From positions 1 through 33,583 of the forward strand of contig NBMY01000151.1 in assembly GCA_002212985.1 (NCBI GenBank): a stretch of DNA of 33,583 bases. Direction: 5' to 3'. How positions within the stretch are numbered: the stretch's first letter is position 1; the number at the start of each line of letters is the position of its first letter. The stretch is from Sphingobacteriales bacterium TSM_CSS. Lineage in GTDB: Bacteria > Bacteroidota > Bacteroidia > Chitinophagales > UBA2359. Both the position numbers and the translations under genes were made by a program. Positions 1 to 8,475 of this stretch are shown here, piece after piece. The notes beneath the pieces were generated by a model. It did not search any database. It saw only the letters and a program-made list of their open reading frames with translations, and had not been told where the DNA came from.

Positions 1-396
1 AAACTAATGGGTGCGCATGAGTTTATTGAAAAACTGCCTAATGGCTATTTCTACAATGTTATGGAGCGCGGCGCCACATTGTCCATGGGGCAGCGCCAGC
101 TTATTTCATTTATACGCGCATTGGTTTTTGACCCGCATATACTTATTTTAGACGAAGCCACTTCTTCTATTGACACCGAAACCGAGCAAATGGTGCAATA
201 TGCCATGGGAAAACTGGTACAAAACCGAACTTCCATTATTATTGCACACCGGCTTTCTACCATACAACACGCTCACAAAATTATAGTGCTGGATAAAGGA
301 CAAATTGCAGAAGCCGGCAACCACGAGTTATTGCTGTCTGTAAACGGCCTCTACAAAAAACTGTACGATACCCAGTTTGCTGCCTTGGCTGAATAA
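1..396 (+). CDS. ABC exporter, C-terminal part of ATP-binding domain (partial at 5' end)
   Basis: Frame +1 is open from the first base, so only the last 131 residues of a larger protein are present. It contains the second half of an ABC nucleotide-binding domain: the signature LSMGQRQ (about residues 29-35 of the fragment), Walker [11 protein letters not shown] with the D-loop SID just after it, and the H-loop [10 protein letters not shown]. The order and the short tail after the H-loop are typical of fused exporters of the MsbA/lipid or multidrug type, where ATP hydrolysis drives export across the inner membrane. The signature has Met where LSGGQ is the textbook form; other Bacteroidota exporters also vary here. 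The substrate cannot be judged because the membrane domain lies outside the window. No terminator is obvious after the stop codon. Confidence 0.93.
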   Translation, partial: KLMGAHEFIEKLPNGYFYNVMERGATLSMGQRQLISFIRALVFDPHILILDEATSSIDTETEQMVQYAMGKLVQNRTSIIIAHRLSTIQHAHKIIVLDKGQIAEAGNHELLLSVNGLYKKLYDTQFAALAE

Positions 397-732
397 AAGC
401 CTGCGTAACTGCATGGTAACTGCCTGTAATCTCAGTATTTTCGCTTGTAGCGTTGCCAAGTTGAAGCGTTTACCCAAGAAGAGCAAATAAAGATCGCAAA
501 ATACGTACTTTGCCAACCCTTGCGGTTTTTGTGGAAAGGGAAAGGAATTTAGCTAAGAACCCCACCAACAAAGGTGCTAACCAAGTACTTGCAAGCCTCC
601 AAACCTTGTGCCCTCCCCAAGCCTGAAAATGCCGCCCGAAAACTATTTTGAAAATTTTTTCAAATAGGCGCAACATTTTTTGCTCACTCTTGTTTAAGAA
701 AATTGAACTTTCTTTAAACATGCTACTTCCTA
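397..732. other. Intergenic region, AT-rich, with an inverted repeat at its right end
   Basis: This gap between the ABC exporter and the MerR-type gene has no convincing coding sequence. The reading frames through it give low-complexity translations without family character. The only structure I see is the dyad at 692-719, listed separately. A TACTTTGC motif near 507-514 resembles the Bacteroidota -7 element but is one base too short, so no promoter is called. Confidence 0.6.
692..719. promoter_or_regulatory. Imperfect 28-bp dyad just upstream of the MerR-type gene
   Basis: GTTTAAGAAA (692-701) is mirrored by TTTCTTTAAAC (709-719) with one bulged base. As a 28-bp dyad, 10 of 14 positions pair. 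It ends 13 bases before the regulator's ATG, where an autoregulatory operator would be expected. MerR/CarH-type repressors bind dyads that overlap their target promoters. That this dyad is such a site is inference. Confidence 0.35.
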
Positions 733-1620
733 ATGGCACAGTATTCCATTAAAGACATAGAAAACCTTTCGGGTATAAAAGCCCATACCTTACGCATTTG
801 GGAACAACGTTACGACCTGTTTAAACCCCATAGAACCGATACCAACATTCGTTATTACACCGATAACGATTTGAAACTTATTTTAAACGTAGTCTTGTTA
901 AGCAAACAGGGCTACCGCATTGGGGCAATTGCCAAAATGTCTGAAGAAGAAATAAGGAGTAATGTTTACAGCCTGAGTCAAACCGACCTTAAATATGAGG
1001 TTCATATTAATGAGCTTACGCAAGCCATGGTTGATATAGACGAAGAGGTTTTTGAAAAAACAATAGCCACCTGTATTTTGCAATATGGGTTAACCAAAAC
1101 CATGCTGAATATTATTTACCCTTTTTTGGTAAAGATTGGCTACATGTGGGTTACCGATGGCATCAATCCGGCGCAAGAGCATTTTATAACCAACCTCATC
1201 AGACAAAAAATAATTGTGGCCATTGACGGACAGGTGGCTAAATATAACGAACATTCAAAGCATTACCTGCTGTTTTTGCCCGAAGGCGAACTGCACGAAA
1301 TTAGTCTGTTGTTTTTGGCATACTTGCTCAAAAGCCGAAACCACCGCATTACCTACCTTGGAATGAGCGTGCCCTTAAAAGATGTAGCCGAAACCGTAGC
1401 CATTAAAACCCCCGATTCTCTTTACACCATATTTACTTCATCGCCTTCAGACGAAAACCTGCATGAGTACATTCAGGCACTTTCGGATAGCTTTGCCGGC
1501 AAAACCATTTATATATCGGGCATTAAACTCATGGCTTATAACCAAACACCGCCGCCCAATATCTGTTTTTTGCATTCTTTAGACGAGGTCATGAAGCATT
1601 TTAACCTAAGCCACGATTAA
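733..1620 (+). CDS. MerR-family regulator with CarH/LitR-like cobalamin-binding domain
   Basis: A 295-residue transcription regulator. Residues 3-70 are a MerR winged helix (YSIKDIENLSGI, then HTLRIWEQRYDLF and the wing NIRYY). The rest follows the plan of B12-dependent light- or cobalamin-sensing regulators (CarA/CarH/LitR). A helical half carries the W-x9-EH motif (W139, E149, H150) that packs over the upper face of cobalamin. A Rossmann-like half should carry ExHxxG, whose His is the lower axial ligand. Here that motif reads E186-L-H188-E-I-S191, with Ser in place of the final Gly. Cobalamin binding is therefore likely but not certain. No carotenoid or photolyase gene lies nearby in this window to suggest a target. 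A dyad 13 bases before the start may be its own operator. The stop lies only 10 bp from the convergent RNase Z gene. Confidence 0.85.
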   Translation: MAQYSIKDIENLSGIKAHTLRIWEQRYDLFKPHRTDTNIRYYTDNDLKLILNVVLLSKQGYRIGAIAKMSEEEIRSNVYSLSQTDLKYEVHINELTQAMVDIDEEVFEKTIATCILQYGLTKTMLNIIYPFLVKIGYMWVTDGINPAQEHFITNLIRQKIIVAIDGQVAKYNEHSKHYLLFLPEGELHEISLLFLAYLLKSRNHRITYLGMSVPLKDVAETVAIKTPDSLYTIFTSSPSDENLHEYIQALSDSFAGKTIYISGIKLMAYNQTPPPNICFLHSLDEVMKHFNLSHD

Positions 1621-1630
1621 GCCGGTTCAC

Positions 1631-2566
1631 CTATTTAACATGTTTTTCGGGCACCACATCAATTACCAAACCTTCGGTAGCTAAATAAGTTTGGGCAAAA
1701 AACGGCTGTGCTTCGTGCAAATACTTATCCAATTTTTTATAGCGCGATGAAAAGTGTCCCAAATACAACCTTCCTGCTCCGGCAGCATGGGCAATTCGGG
1801 CAGCGTCAATAGCTGTGGCGTGTCCTCTTTCGGCTGCCAGTTCCTGCAAATCGCTCAGGTAGGTACTTTCGTGGTACAACACATCAACTTTGGTAATATG
1901 CGGCACAAGTGCTTCATTGTAAGCCGTATCTGAACAATAGGCATACGAACCTGCGGTTGGCAGGTAGGTTAACTCGCTGTTGGGAATTACCGAGCCTTGC
2001 ATGGTTATAAAATCGGCGCCTTTTTTAATGGCCGGTATAGCAGTATAGGGTATTTGGTATTGCTGTATCTTTTCGGTAATCATATTGCGCAGCACCTGCT
2101 TTTGCCTGAACAAAAAACCGGTACATTCCAACCCGTGTTTCATTGGAAGGGTGCTAACGCAAACATCGTTATTTTCAAAAATTACCCCTGTGTGATGTGG
2201 GTTGGTAGCATAAAAAAGCAACTTAAAAGGAAGTTGGAAGCGCTGAGTACTTACTTTATGATGCGCTTCTACTACCTCCTGCAAAAGTTGAGGCCCAAAA
2301 ATATGCAATGGTTTGGTGCGGTTGGTTAACACATAGGAATCAATGAGCGGAAGCAGCCCCAGATAGTGGTCGCCATGCAGATGCGAAATGAAAATATGGT
2401 CTATACGGGCAGTTTTTACCTTATATTGCATCAATTGCATTTGGGTGCCCTCCCCGCAATCTACCAAGTAGGGGTTTTCATTAATAGTAACAGCCTGTGC
2501 AGACGGATGCCGCCCGTTTGCCGGCATTGCCGAGTTTGACCCCAAAATAGTTACTTTAAAAGACAT
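1631..2566 (-). CDS. rnz: Ribonuclease Z (tRNA 3' endonuclease)
   Basis: A 311-residue metallo-beta-lactamase-fold nuclease that trims the 3' trailer of tRNA precursors. This matters here because the window's tRNA-Leu gene does not encode CCA. The start at 2566 gives MSFKVTILGS, the usual RNase Z opening. An ATG 35 codons upstream only adds residues without family character. Zinc-site residues are all present: H62-L-H64-G-D66-H67, H144 in KHGLE, D213 in CSDTAY and H271 in GHFSSRY. The length fits the short bacterial form. It lies downstream of the STAS gene on the same strand, 180 bp away, but a terminator-like hairpin overlaps the end of that gene, so the two may not be fully co-transcribed. 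It converges on the MerR-type gene with a 10-bp gap. Confidence 0.95.
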   Translation of the reverse strand: MSFKVTILGSNSAMPANGRHPSAQAVTINENPYLVDCGEGTQMQLMQYKVKTARIDHIFISHLHGDHYLGLLPLIDSYVLTNRTKPLHIFGPQLLQEVVEAHHKVSTQRFQLPFKLLFYATNPHHTGVIFENNDVCVSTLPMKHGLECTGFLFRQKQVLRNMITEKIQQYQIPYTAIPAIKKGADFITMQGSVIPNSELTYLPTAGSYAYCSDTAYNEALVPHITKVDVLYHESTYLSDLQELAAERGHATAIDAARIAHAAGAGRLYLGHFSSRYKKLDKYLHEAQPFFAQTYLATEGLVIDVVPEKHVK

Positions 2567-2725
2567 AAACTGAATAAAAAAAGCGTGAACGTCTGGTAAA
2601 ACAAAACCCCTGTGAGTGGTAAAACCTGCACCGGCAACATAAATAAAAACAGGAGAGCCGCGTAAAACCACAACAGTATTACCCGGCCTCCTGCAATAAA
2701 CATGGTTGGTTGTAAAAGTATCTTT

Positions 2726-2760
2726 AAAAAAACAGCAAAACGTTTTTTAATCGTTAGCTG
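2726..2760 (-). terminator. Intrinsic terminator of the STAS gene, overlapping its stop codon
   Basis: On the - strand CAGC-T-AACG pairs with CGTT-TT-GCTG (loop ATTAAAAAA), followed directly by seven T. The stem begins inside the last codons of the STAS gene. The internal 1x2 loop weakens it, so partial read-through into rnz is possible. Confidence 0.55.
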
Positions 2761-3166
2761 CTGAGTCGTCAGAGGTTAAATCGTCATCTTCTTCTGCCTC
2801 GCCCGATAACTCGCGCACCAATTCCTCCATCATTACAAAGTCAATGGCCTCTTGAACCGTTGGCACTATAGTAAGCACGGATCCCAATTGCGAGATATCA
2901 ACAATACGCTGTACACCATTGGTTAACCCGCTTAGCACAAAAGTGCCGTCTGATGCTTCGCAAAGGCGGTTGCCAATCAAAATGGCGCCCAAACCCGATG
3001 AATCGGCAAAAGTTACGTTCGACAGATCTAAAATAATATTGCGAACACCACCCTCATTCAGCACTTTCAACTCGGTTTTAAAATCGACGGCATTTAAAGT
3101 GTTGAGTTTATCTTCCAAAACCGCTACCACAGTATAACTTTCTTTTTTATCGAGCATAAATTTCAT
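2747..3166 (-). CDS. STAS-domain protein, anti-sigma-factor-antagonist type
   Basis: A single STAS domain of about 139 residues, similar to SpoIIAA/RsbV. The core runs YTVVAVLEDKLN to FVMMEEL. The phosphorylation-loop motif FADSSGLGAI is intact (D55, S56, S57 from this start), so a partner-switching kinase could phosphorylate Ser56. The C-terminal 25 residues are a strongly acidic tail (EEDDDLTSDDS) outside the fold. Start choice: ATG at 3166 (MKFML); 3157 (MLDKK) and 3190 are also possible. No anti-sigma kinase or sigma factor gene is in the window, so its partners are unknown. It is divergent from clpC and upstream of rnz. A hairpin plus T-run overlaps its end. Confidence 0.88.
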   Translation of the reverse strand: MKFMLDKKESYTVVAVLEDKLNTLNAVDFKTELKVLNEGGVRNIILDLSNVTFADSSGLGAILIGNRLCEASDGTFVLSGLTNGVQRIVDISQLGSVLTIVPTVQEAIDFVMMEELVRELSGEAEEDDDLTSDDSAAND

Positions 3167-3190
3167 GGCAAAAAAGTTGTTTGATGTCAA

Positions 3191-3510
3191 AAAATAAATC
3201 AGTTTTACCCCGCCAACCTGCTATATAAAAGCAACCCGGGAAAAACTGAACAAATATAAAGCAGGAAATGTTAATTTTGGTAACAATCATGTACTCTTGC
3301 GCAGAAAAATGCTATTTTCGCAAAAGAAAACACCTTCTGCCTTTTACATAACAACAGCAGTTGGCAGAGGTGACATAATTGCAGCCATTTTTTTAACATA
3401 ACCGACAAAATTGCAGTTGTTTGTTGCCAAAAATGCTTAAATTGCATAAAAATAAGAAAAGCGCGTTTTACTTCTTAATTAGGCCTGGTTTTTGCCATTA
3501 AAAACACAAT
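3191..3510. other. Divergent intergenic region between the STAS gene and clpC, with a hairpin
   Basis: This gap must hold promoters for both flanking genes. An exact - strand -7 match lies at 3251-3258 (listed separately). A + strand TAATTTTG at 3272-3279 matches the -7 consensus but lies 231 bases before clpC and lacks a spaced -33 element. Nearer clpC, CACCTTCTGCC (3331-3341) is complementary to GGCAGAGGTG (3363-3372) with one bulged T and a 21-base loop. It could be an operator or a 5' leader hairpin of clpC. No coding sequence is convincing here. Confidence 0.45.
3251..3258 (-). promoter_or_regulatory. Candidate -7 element for the STAS gene
   Basis: TATATTTG on the - strand fits TAnnTTTG exactly, about 85 bases before the STAS start. 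The nearest upstream TTG is 25 bases away, slightly longer than usual, so the call rests mainly on the -7 match. Confidence 0.33.
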
Positions 3511-6036
3511 ATGGAAGCAAAATTCTCACAAAAAGTAAAGGACGTTATATCGTTCAGCAAGGAAGAGGCCATGCGCCTTAATCATGGCGAAATTGGGTTG
3601 GAACACCTTATTTTGGGTTTGTTGCGCGAAGGCGAAAGTTTAGCCGTACAGGTGCTCAAATCGTTGAACGCCGATGTGGTTATTCTGCGCCGCGCCATTG
3701 AAGACAATATTGGGGCAAGGGTAAGCCATCAGCATATTGTAAATGCCAACAACATACCCTTAACCCGCGAAACCGAAAAGACGCTGAAAATTACGGTGCT
3801 GGAAGCCAAAAAGCTAAACAGCGAAATCATTGGCACCGAACACCTCATGCTGTCTATTCTTAAAAACAAAGATAACATTGCCGTTCAAATCTTAAACCAA
3901 TTGGATGTGAACTACGAAACCTTTAAATCTGAACTGGAGTACCTGCTCAATCAGCAGAACATGCCCTCCAACGAATATCCCAACGACCCCGAAGACGAAT
4001 ACGACGACGAAAAACGAAGCGGGTATTCTTCCTCCTCGCGCAAGCCGAATATTAAATCTAAAACGCCGGTGCTCGATAATTTCGGGCGCGATATTACCAA
4101 ATTGGCCGAAGAAGGTAAATTAGACCCCATTGTAGGCCGTGAAACCGAAATAGAGCGCGTATCGCAAATTTTGAGCCGCCGCAAGAAAAACAACCCCATT
4201 CTTATTGGCGAACCCGGTGTAGGAAAAACTGCTATTGTAGAAGGGCTGGCTTTGCGCATTATTCAACGCAAGGTGTCCAGAGTGTTGTTTGACAAACGCA
4301 TTGTAATGCTTGACCTTGCCGCCTTAGTTGCCGGCACCAAATACCGGGGCCAGTTTGAAGAGCGCATGAAGGCCATTATGAATGAACTGGAAAAAAACCG
4401 CGATGTAATTTTGTTTATTGACGAAATACACACCATTGTTGGCGCCGGCGGCGCTACCGGTTCGCTCGATGCCTCCAATATTTTTAAACCGGCTCTTGCC
4501 CGCGGCGAATTACAAGCCATTGGCGCCTCTACCTTAGATGAATACCGGCAGTATATTGAAAAAGACGGCGCTTTGGACCGCCGTTTCCAAAAGGTAATGA
4601 TTGACCCGCCCAGCGTGGAAGAATCCATGAGTATTCTCAACAACATTAAAGAGAAATACGAAGATTACCACAACGTGGTTTATACCGATGATGCCATTAA
4701 AGCCTGCGTACTGCTTAGCAACCGCTACATTACAGACCGCTACCTGCCCGATAAAGCCATTGATGTGCTTGACGAAGTAGGCGCTCGTGTACACCTTAAA
4801 AATATTCATGTGCCCAAAAACATTCTTGAACTGGAACAACGCATTGAAGAAATTAAGGAAGAAAAAAACCGGGTGGTAAAAAGCCAGCGATACGAAGAAG
4901 CCGCCCGGCTGCGCGACAAAGAAAAACGCTATCAGGAAGATTTGGAACGGGCAAAACAGGAATGGGAGGAAGAATCGAAAACCAAACGCTATCCCGTTAC
5001 CGAAGAAGATATTGCCGAAGTAGTAGCCATGATGACCGGCATACCTGTTAAACGTGTTGCACAAAGCGAAAGCAACAAACTGCTCAAAATGGGAGATGAC
5101 CTTAAAAAAGCCATTATCGGGCAAGATGAAGCAGTGGCAAAAGTGGTAAAAGCCATACAACGCAACCGCGCAGGGCTTAAAAATCCCCGTAAACCAATAG
5201 GATCTTTTATTTTCCTGGGCCCCACAGGCGTTGGTAAAACCGAACTGGCAAAAGCCCTGGCCCGTTACCTGTTTGATGGCGATGATGCTCTGGTGCGTAT
5301 TGATATGAGCGAGTACATGGAAAAATTTTCTGTATCGCGCCTCATTGGTGCGCCTCCGGGCTATGTAGGCTATGAAGAAGGCGGACAACTTACCGAAAAA
5401 GTACGCCGTAAACCATACAGCGTTATTCTCTTTGACGAAATTGAAAAAGCTCACCCCGATGTATATAACATTCTGCTGCAAGTATTAGATGACGGGCAGC
5501 TAACCGATGGTTTGGGACGTAAAATTGATTTCAAAAATACGCTCATTATCATGACCTCCAATATTGGAGTTCGCACCCTTAAGGAATTTGGCTCAGGCGT
5601 TGGTTTCAGCACTCAGGCAAAAGAGGAAGATGCCGATGCCTATGCAAAGAGTGTAATGCAGAAAGCCTTACGCAAAACTTTCTCGCCCGAATTTTTGAAC
5701 CGTATTGATGATGTGGTTATTTTCAATTCGCTCAACAAAGAAGAAATCTTCCAGATTATAGACATTGCCCTGTCTGATTTGCGCAAACGCTTAGACACGC
5801 TGGGCTACAAACTGGAATTAACCGAAAAAGCCAAAAATTTCTTAGCCGAAAAAGGGTACGACCCGCAGTTTGGCGCACGCCCGCTGCACAGAGCCATTCA
5901 GAAATACCTTGAAGACCCGCTGGCGGAAGAAATGCTTGCTACCAACCTTATCCCCGGCGATACACTTTTGGCCGATATTGACGATGCCGGAAATGTAAAG
6001 ATTTCTAAAAAACAACCCGAAATAATTGAGCAGTAG
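3511..6036 (+). CDS. clpC: ClpC-type AAA+ unfoldase, ATP-dependent Clp protease subunit
   Basis: An 841-residue class I Hsp100 unfoldase that unfolds substrates and threads them into ClpP. Order: two Clp_N repeats (residues 1 to about 150), an acidic linker, D1 AAA+ with Walker A GEPGVGKT (233-240) and FIDEIHT, a coiled-coil middle segment with a UVR-type motif (about 448-483), D2 AAA+ with Walker A GPTGVGKT (570-577), and the C-terminal D2-small domain. The ClpP-docking tripeptide VGF is at 697-699. The UVR motif and the short M region make this ClpC rather than ClpA or ClpB. The start [12 protein letters not shown] is the family's usual one. It faces clpX, 100 bp away, and shares a bidirectional terminator with it. 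A hairpin lies in the upstream region (3331-3372). Confidence 0.96.
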   Translation: MEAKFSQKVKDVISFSKEEAMRLNHGEIGLEHLILGLLREGESLAVQVLKSLNADVVILRRAIEDNIGARVSHQHIVNANNIPLTRETEKTLKITVLEAKKLNSEIIGTEHLMLSILKNKDNIAVQILNQLDVNYETFKSELEYLLNQQNMPSNEYPNDPEDEYDDEKRSGYSSSSRKPNIKSKTPVLDNFGRDITKLAEEGKLDPIVGRETEIERVSQILSRRKKNNPILIGEPGVGKTAIVEGLALRIIQRKVSRVLFDKRIVMLDLAALVAGTKYRGQFEERMKAIMNELEKNRDVILFIDEIHTIVGAGGATGSLDASNIFKPALARGELQAIGASTLDEYRQYIEKDGALDRRFQKVMIDPPSVEESMSILNNIKEKYEDYHNVVYTDDAIKACVLLSNRYITDRYLPDKAIDVLDEVGARVHLKNIHVPKNILELEQRIEEIKEEKNRVVKSQRYEEAARLRDKEKRYQEDLERAKQEWEEESKTKRYPVTEEDIAEVVAMMTGIPVKRVAQSESNKLLKMGDDLKKAIIGQDEAVAKVVKAIQRNRAGLKNPRKPIGSFIFLGPTGVGKTELAKALARYLFDGDDALVRIDMSEYMEKFSVSRLIGAPPGYVGYEEGGQLTEKVRRKPYSVILFDEIEKAHPDVYNILLQVLDDGQLTDGLGRKIDFKNTLIIMTSNIGVRTLKEFGSGVGFSTQAKEEDADAYAKSVMQKALRKTFSPEFLNRIDDVVIFNSLNKEEIFQIIDIALSDLRKRLDTLGYKLELTEKAKNFLAEKGYDPQFGARPLHRAIQKYLEDPLAEEMLATNLIPGDTLLADIDDAGNVKISKKQPEIIEQ

Positions 6037-6067
6037 GCTGAACGATTATTTTATACGGTTAAATAAG

Positions 6068-6103
6068 AAAACGCCGGCAGCCAAAAAGGTTGCCGGCGTT
6101 TTT
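6068..6103. terminator. Bidirectional terminator between clpC and clpX
   Basis: AAAACGCCGGCAGCC (6068-6082) pairs with GGTTGCCGGCGTTTT (6088-6102). That is 15 base pairs with one G-U, and the loop is AAAAA. On the + strand a five-T run follows; on the - strand the A-run gives TTTTCTT. It can end both convergent transcripts. Confidence 0.9.
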
Positions 6104-6136
6104 GTATGTAATCGGGTTATGGGAGGTAGAGCAGCA

Positions 6137-7378
6137 TCAGGAAGCCATGCGCAGGGTTTTAATTTTTTCCTGCGACAGTTTTTCCTGCACATATTGAGCG
6201 GTAACTTCAAAAGATTTAATGTTTGTATGTGAGGGCATTTCAAACATGGCATCGGTCATTACTGCTTCACAGATGGAACGTAGCCCTCGGGCGCCCAATT
6301 TAAACTCTACAGCTTTATCTACCAACAGGGCTATGGCTTCCTCGGTAAAATTGAGGGCAATGCCTTCCATGTCAAACAGTTTCTGGTATTGTTTAATGAG
6401 GGCATTTTTGGGTTTTACCAAAATATCGTGCAGCGCCTGCCGGTCTAATGGTTCCAGATAGGTAACAATGGGCAGTCGGCCTATGAGTTCGGGAATGAGG
6501 CCAAAGGTGCGTATATCTTGCGGGCCTACGTAACGCAGCAAACTTTCATCGGATTCATTGTTGCCAATAAGTTGGTCGGTTTTAAAGCCCACCACGTTTT
6601 TCTGAATTCTGCGGGCAATAATTTTTTCCAATCCGCCAAATGCGCCGCCACAGATAAAGAGAATTTTTTCGGTATTAATTTTAATCATTTTTTGCTCGGG
6701 GTGCTTTCTGCCGCCTTGCGGAGGCACATAAACATCAGAGCCTTCAAGTAGTTTGAGCAATGATTGCTGAACCCCCTCGCCGCTTACATCGCGGGTAATG
6801 GAGGGGTTATCGCCTTTTCGGGCTATTTTATCAATTTCGTCAATGTAAACAATACCTTTTTCGGCGGCATCGGTATCATAATCGCATACTTGCAGAAGGC
6901 GGCTTAAAATGCTTTCCACATCTTCGCCCACATAACCGGCTTCGGTAAAAACGGTGGCATCAACAATGGCAAAGGGCACATTGAGAAAACGGGCAATGGT
7001 TCGGGCAAGGAGAGTTTTACCTGTTCCGGTATGCCCTACCATAATGATGTTTGATTTTTCAATTTCCACCTCATCGGTTGCCGGTTGGTTAAGACGTTTG
7101 TAGTGGTTGTAAACCGCCACCGACAATATTTTTTTTGCTTCTTCCTGCCCGATGACATATTGATCCAAATACGCTTTTATAGCGGCAGGTTTAAGTGTTT
7201 TGGGCAGTGCAAATTTAAATTTCTTTTTAGTTTGGCTCATTTCGCGCTCAATAATTTCCTGAGCCTGCTCCACGCAGGCATCGCAAATATTTCCTTCGGC
7301 GCCGGTTATAAGAATAACGGCTTCAGATTTTGGTCGTCCGCAAAAGGAGCAATGTTGTTCGTATTTAGTGCGTGCCAT
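6137..7378 (-). CDS. clpX: ClpX, ATP-dependent unfoldase of ClpXP
   Basis: A 413-residue AAA+ unfoldase that delivers tagged proteins to ClpP. The N-terminal zinc-binding domain has C10-x2-C13 and C32-x2-C35. The AAA+ module has Walker A GHTGTGKT (115-122), the pore loop GYVG (148-151), Walker B with DEID (180-183), the RKH loop (224-226) and sensor motifs. The ClpP-docking loop reads VGF (263-265), where the well-known E. coli protein has IGF. The start at 7378 (MARTKYEQHCSFC) is preferred: the frame stays open 44 codons further up, but those residues do not resemble ClpX. It follows clpP by 173 bp on the same strand, and that gap holds a large RNA hairpin. The gene ends at the bidirectional terminator shared with clpC. 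Confidence 0.96.
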   Translation of the reverse strand: MARTKYEQHCSFCGRPKSEAVILITGAEGNICDACVEQAQEIIEREMSQTKKKFKFALPKTLKPAAIKAYLDQYVIGQEEAKKILSVAVYNHYKRLNQPATDEVEIEKSNIIMVGHTGTGKTLLARTIARFLNVPFAIVDATVFTEAGYVGEDVESILSRLLQVCDYDTDAAEKGIVYIDEIDKIARKGDNPSITRDVSGEGVQQSLLKLLEGSDVYVPPQGGRKHPEQKMIKINTEKILFICGGAFGGLEKIIARRIQKNVVGFKTDQLIGNNESDESLLRYVGPQDIRTFGLIPELIGRLPIVTYLEPLDRQALHDILVKPKNALIKQYQKLFDMEGIALNFTEEAIALLVDKAVEFKLGARGLRSICEAVMTDAMFEMPSHTNIKSFEVTAQYVQEKLSQEKIKTLRMAS

Positions 7379-7470
7379 GGTAATGATATATGTAAAGTAC
7401 AGAATATGTCGAAATTGGGCTTTGCTCACCACCTGCAGCCGGATTACCCGGCGTATGAGGTTGTGTAATT

Positions 7471-7543
7471 TACAACCCAGCCGCTCCAAAACTGCGTTGT
7501 TGTAATACACACACAGTTTTGGAACGGTAAGAAACGGGTTGTA
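7471..7543 (-). other. Long interrupted hairpin in the clpP-clpX intergenic region
   Basis: Three nested complementary blocks face each other. TACAACCC (7471-7478) pairs with GGGTTGTA (7536-7543), CCG (7481-7483) with CGG (7525-7527), and TCCAAAACTG (7485-7494) with CAGTTTTGGA (7514-7523). The apical loop is 19 bases. Altogether 21 base pairs form with small internal loops. No T-run follows on the - strand, so it is not a standard terminator. It starts 9 bases after the clpP stop and ends 93 bases before the clpX start. This position suits mRNA processing, stabilisation of clpP mRNA or tuning of clpX expression (inference). Confidence 0.6.
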
Positions 7544-7551
7544 TCGGGTGA

Positions 7552-8250
7552 TTAGTTTTTTGCTTTTTTGTTTCTGATTAATACTTCGTCAACAATGCCG
7601 TATTCTTTGGCTTCCTGAGAGGTCATCCAAAAATCGCGGTCAGAGTCTTTGGTAATTTGCTCGTAGGTTTGGCCGGTGTGGGTGCTTAAGATGTTGTAGA
7701 GGTCATCCTGCATTTTTTTCACCAAGCGATAAGAAATTTCCATATCGCTAACTTGCCCCTGCATACCGCCCAAGGGTTGGTGAATCATGATGCGGGCATG
7801 TTTTAGGGCGGTTCTTTTACCCTTTACGCCGGCGGCCAGCAATACCGCGCCGAAGGAGGCTGCCAGCCCGGTACAAATGGTGGCAACATCGGGCATAATA
7901 TATTGCATGGTGTCGTAAATACCAAGTCCGGCGGTAACAGAGCCGCCGGGGCTGTTAATGTACATGTAAATATCGCGCTGCGGGTCGGTAGACTCCATAA
8001 AGAGGAGTTGCGCCTGTACAATATTGGCTGTATAATCGGTAACCTGCACCCCGAAGAAGATGATGCGGTCCATCATGAGGCGTGAGAACACGTCCATAAG
8101 GGCTACGTTCATGTTTCTTTCTTCAATAATATTGGGGGTAAAATTAGTGGGCAAAGTAGTCAGGGAGTGTTCCAGATACTTTTCTACATGCATACTGCTG
8201 AGGCCGGCATGTTTGGTGGCATACTTTTTGAATTCTTCTCCGAAATTCAT
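7552..8250 (-). CDS. clpP: ClpP, proteolytic subunit of the Clp protease
   Basis: A 232-residue serine peptidase that forms the tetradecameric barrel used by ClpX and ClpC. The catalytic triad is intact: S132 in GLAASFGAVLL, H157 in RIMIHQPLGG and D206 in DSDRDFWMT. The Ser-His and His-Asp spacings (25 and 49) equal those of the E. coli enzyme. The oxyanion-loop segment NSPGGSV is also present (from residue 99). About 35 extra residues precede the conserved core (from NIIEERNMNV...), comparable to a propeptide or N-terminal extension. It sits between tig (225-bp gap) and clpX (173-bp gap) on the same strand, the classic tig-clpP-clpX order. Confidence 0.96.
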   Translation of the reverse strand: MNFGEEFKKYATKHAGLSSMHVEKYLEHSLTTLPTNFTPNIIEERNMNVALMDVFSRLMMDRIIFFGVQVTDYTANIVQAQLLFMESTDPQRDIYMYINSPGGSVTAGLGIYDTMQYIMPDVATICTGLAASFGAVLLAAGVKGKRTALKHARIMIHQPLGGMQGQVSDMEISYRLVKKMQDDLYNILSTHTGQTYEQITKDSDRDFWMTSQEAKEYGIVDEVLIRNKKAKN

Positions 8251-8475
8251 AGCTGTAAATTAAGTGATTTAATGACAAACTTTTAAGGGTAGTTTGCCAA
8301 AGTAAACAGGTTTAACCGCCCAAAGGTTGTGTTAAGAAAGGTTAAGCAGGTAAATGCGGCGTTTTATGTATTGAAGCAACCCGGGGTAAAATGCCTGCCT
8401 GTGTGTGTTCCAATACCGGGGCAGATAGGTAAATGAGGTTATCATTCGGGATATATGCCCTATGCTCAAGATTTT

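Noticed and set aside
470..739. An 89-codon - strand frame between the ABC exporter and the MerR-type gene
   Set aside because: It overlaps the regulator's start and the dyad, and shows no family features or promoter.
2567..2671. Longer start for rnz at 2671
   Set aside because: The extra 35 residues have no RNase Z character; MSFKVTILGS is the expected N-terminus.
4534..5481. A 315-codon - strand frame inside clpC
   Set aside because: It is an antisense shadow of ClpC's D1/D2 region. Its translation is Phe-rich without a family pattern, and the sense frame has all ClpC motifs.
7379..7510. Longer start for clpX at 7510
   Set aside because: The extra 44 residues are unlike ClpX, which naturally begins near the zinc domain at MARTKYEQHCSFC, and they would overlap the clpP-clpX hairpin.
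8251..8475. Promoter for clpP in the tig-clpP gap
   Set aside because: Only a near match (AACCTTTG at 8328-8321 on the - strand) without a -33 element, too weak to list.
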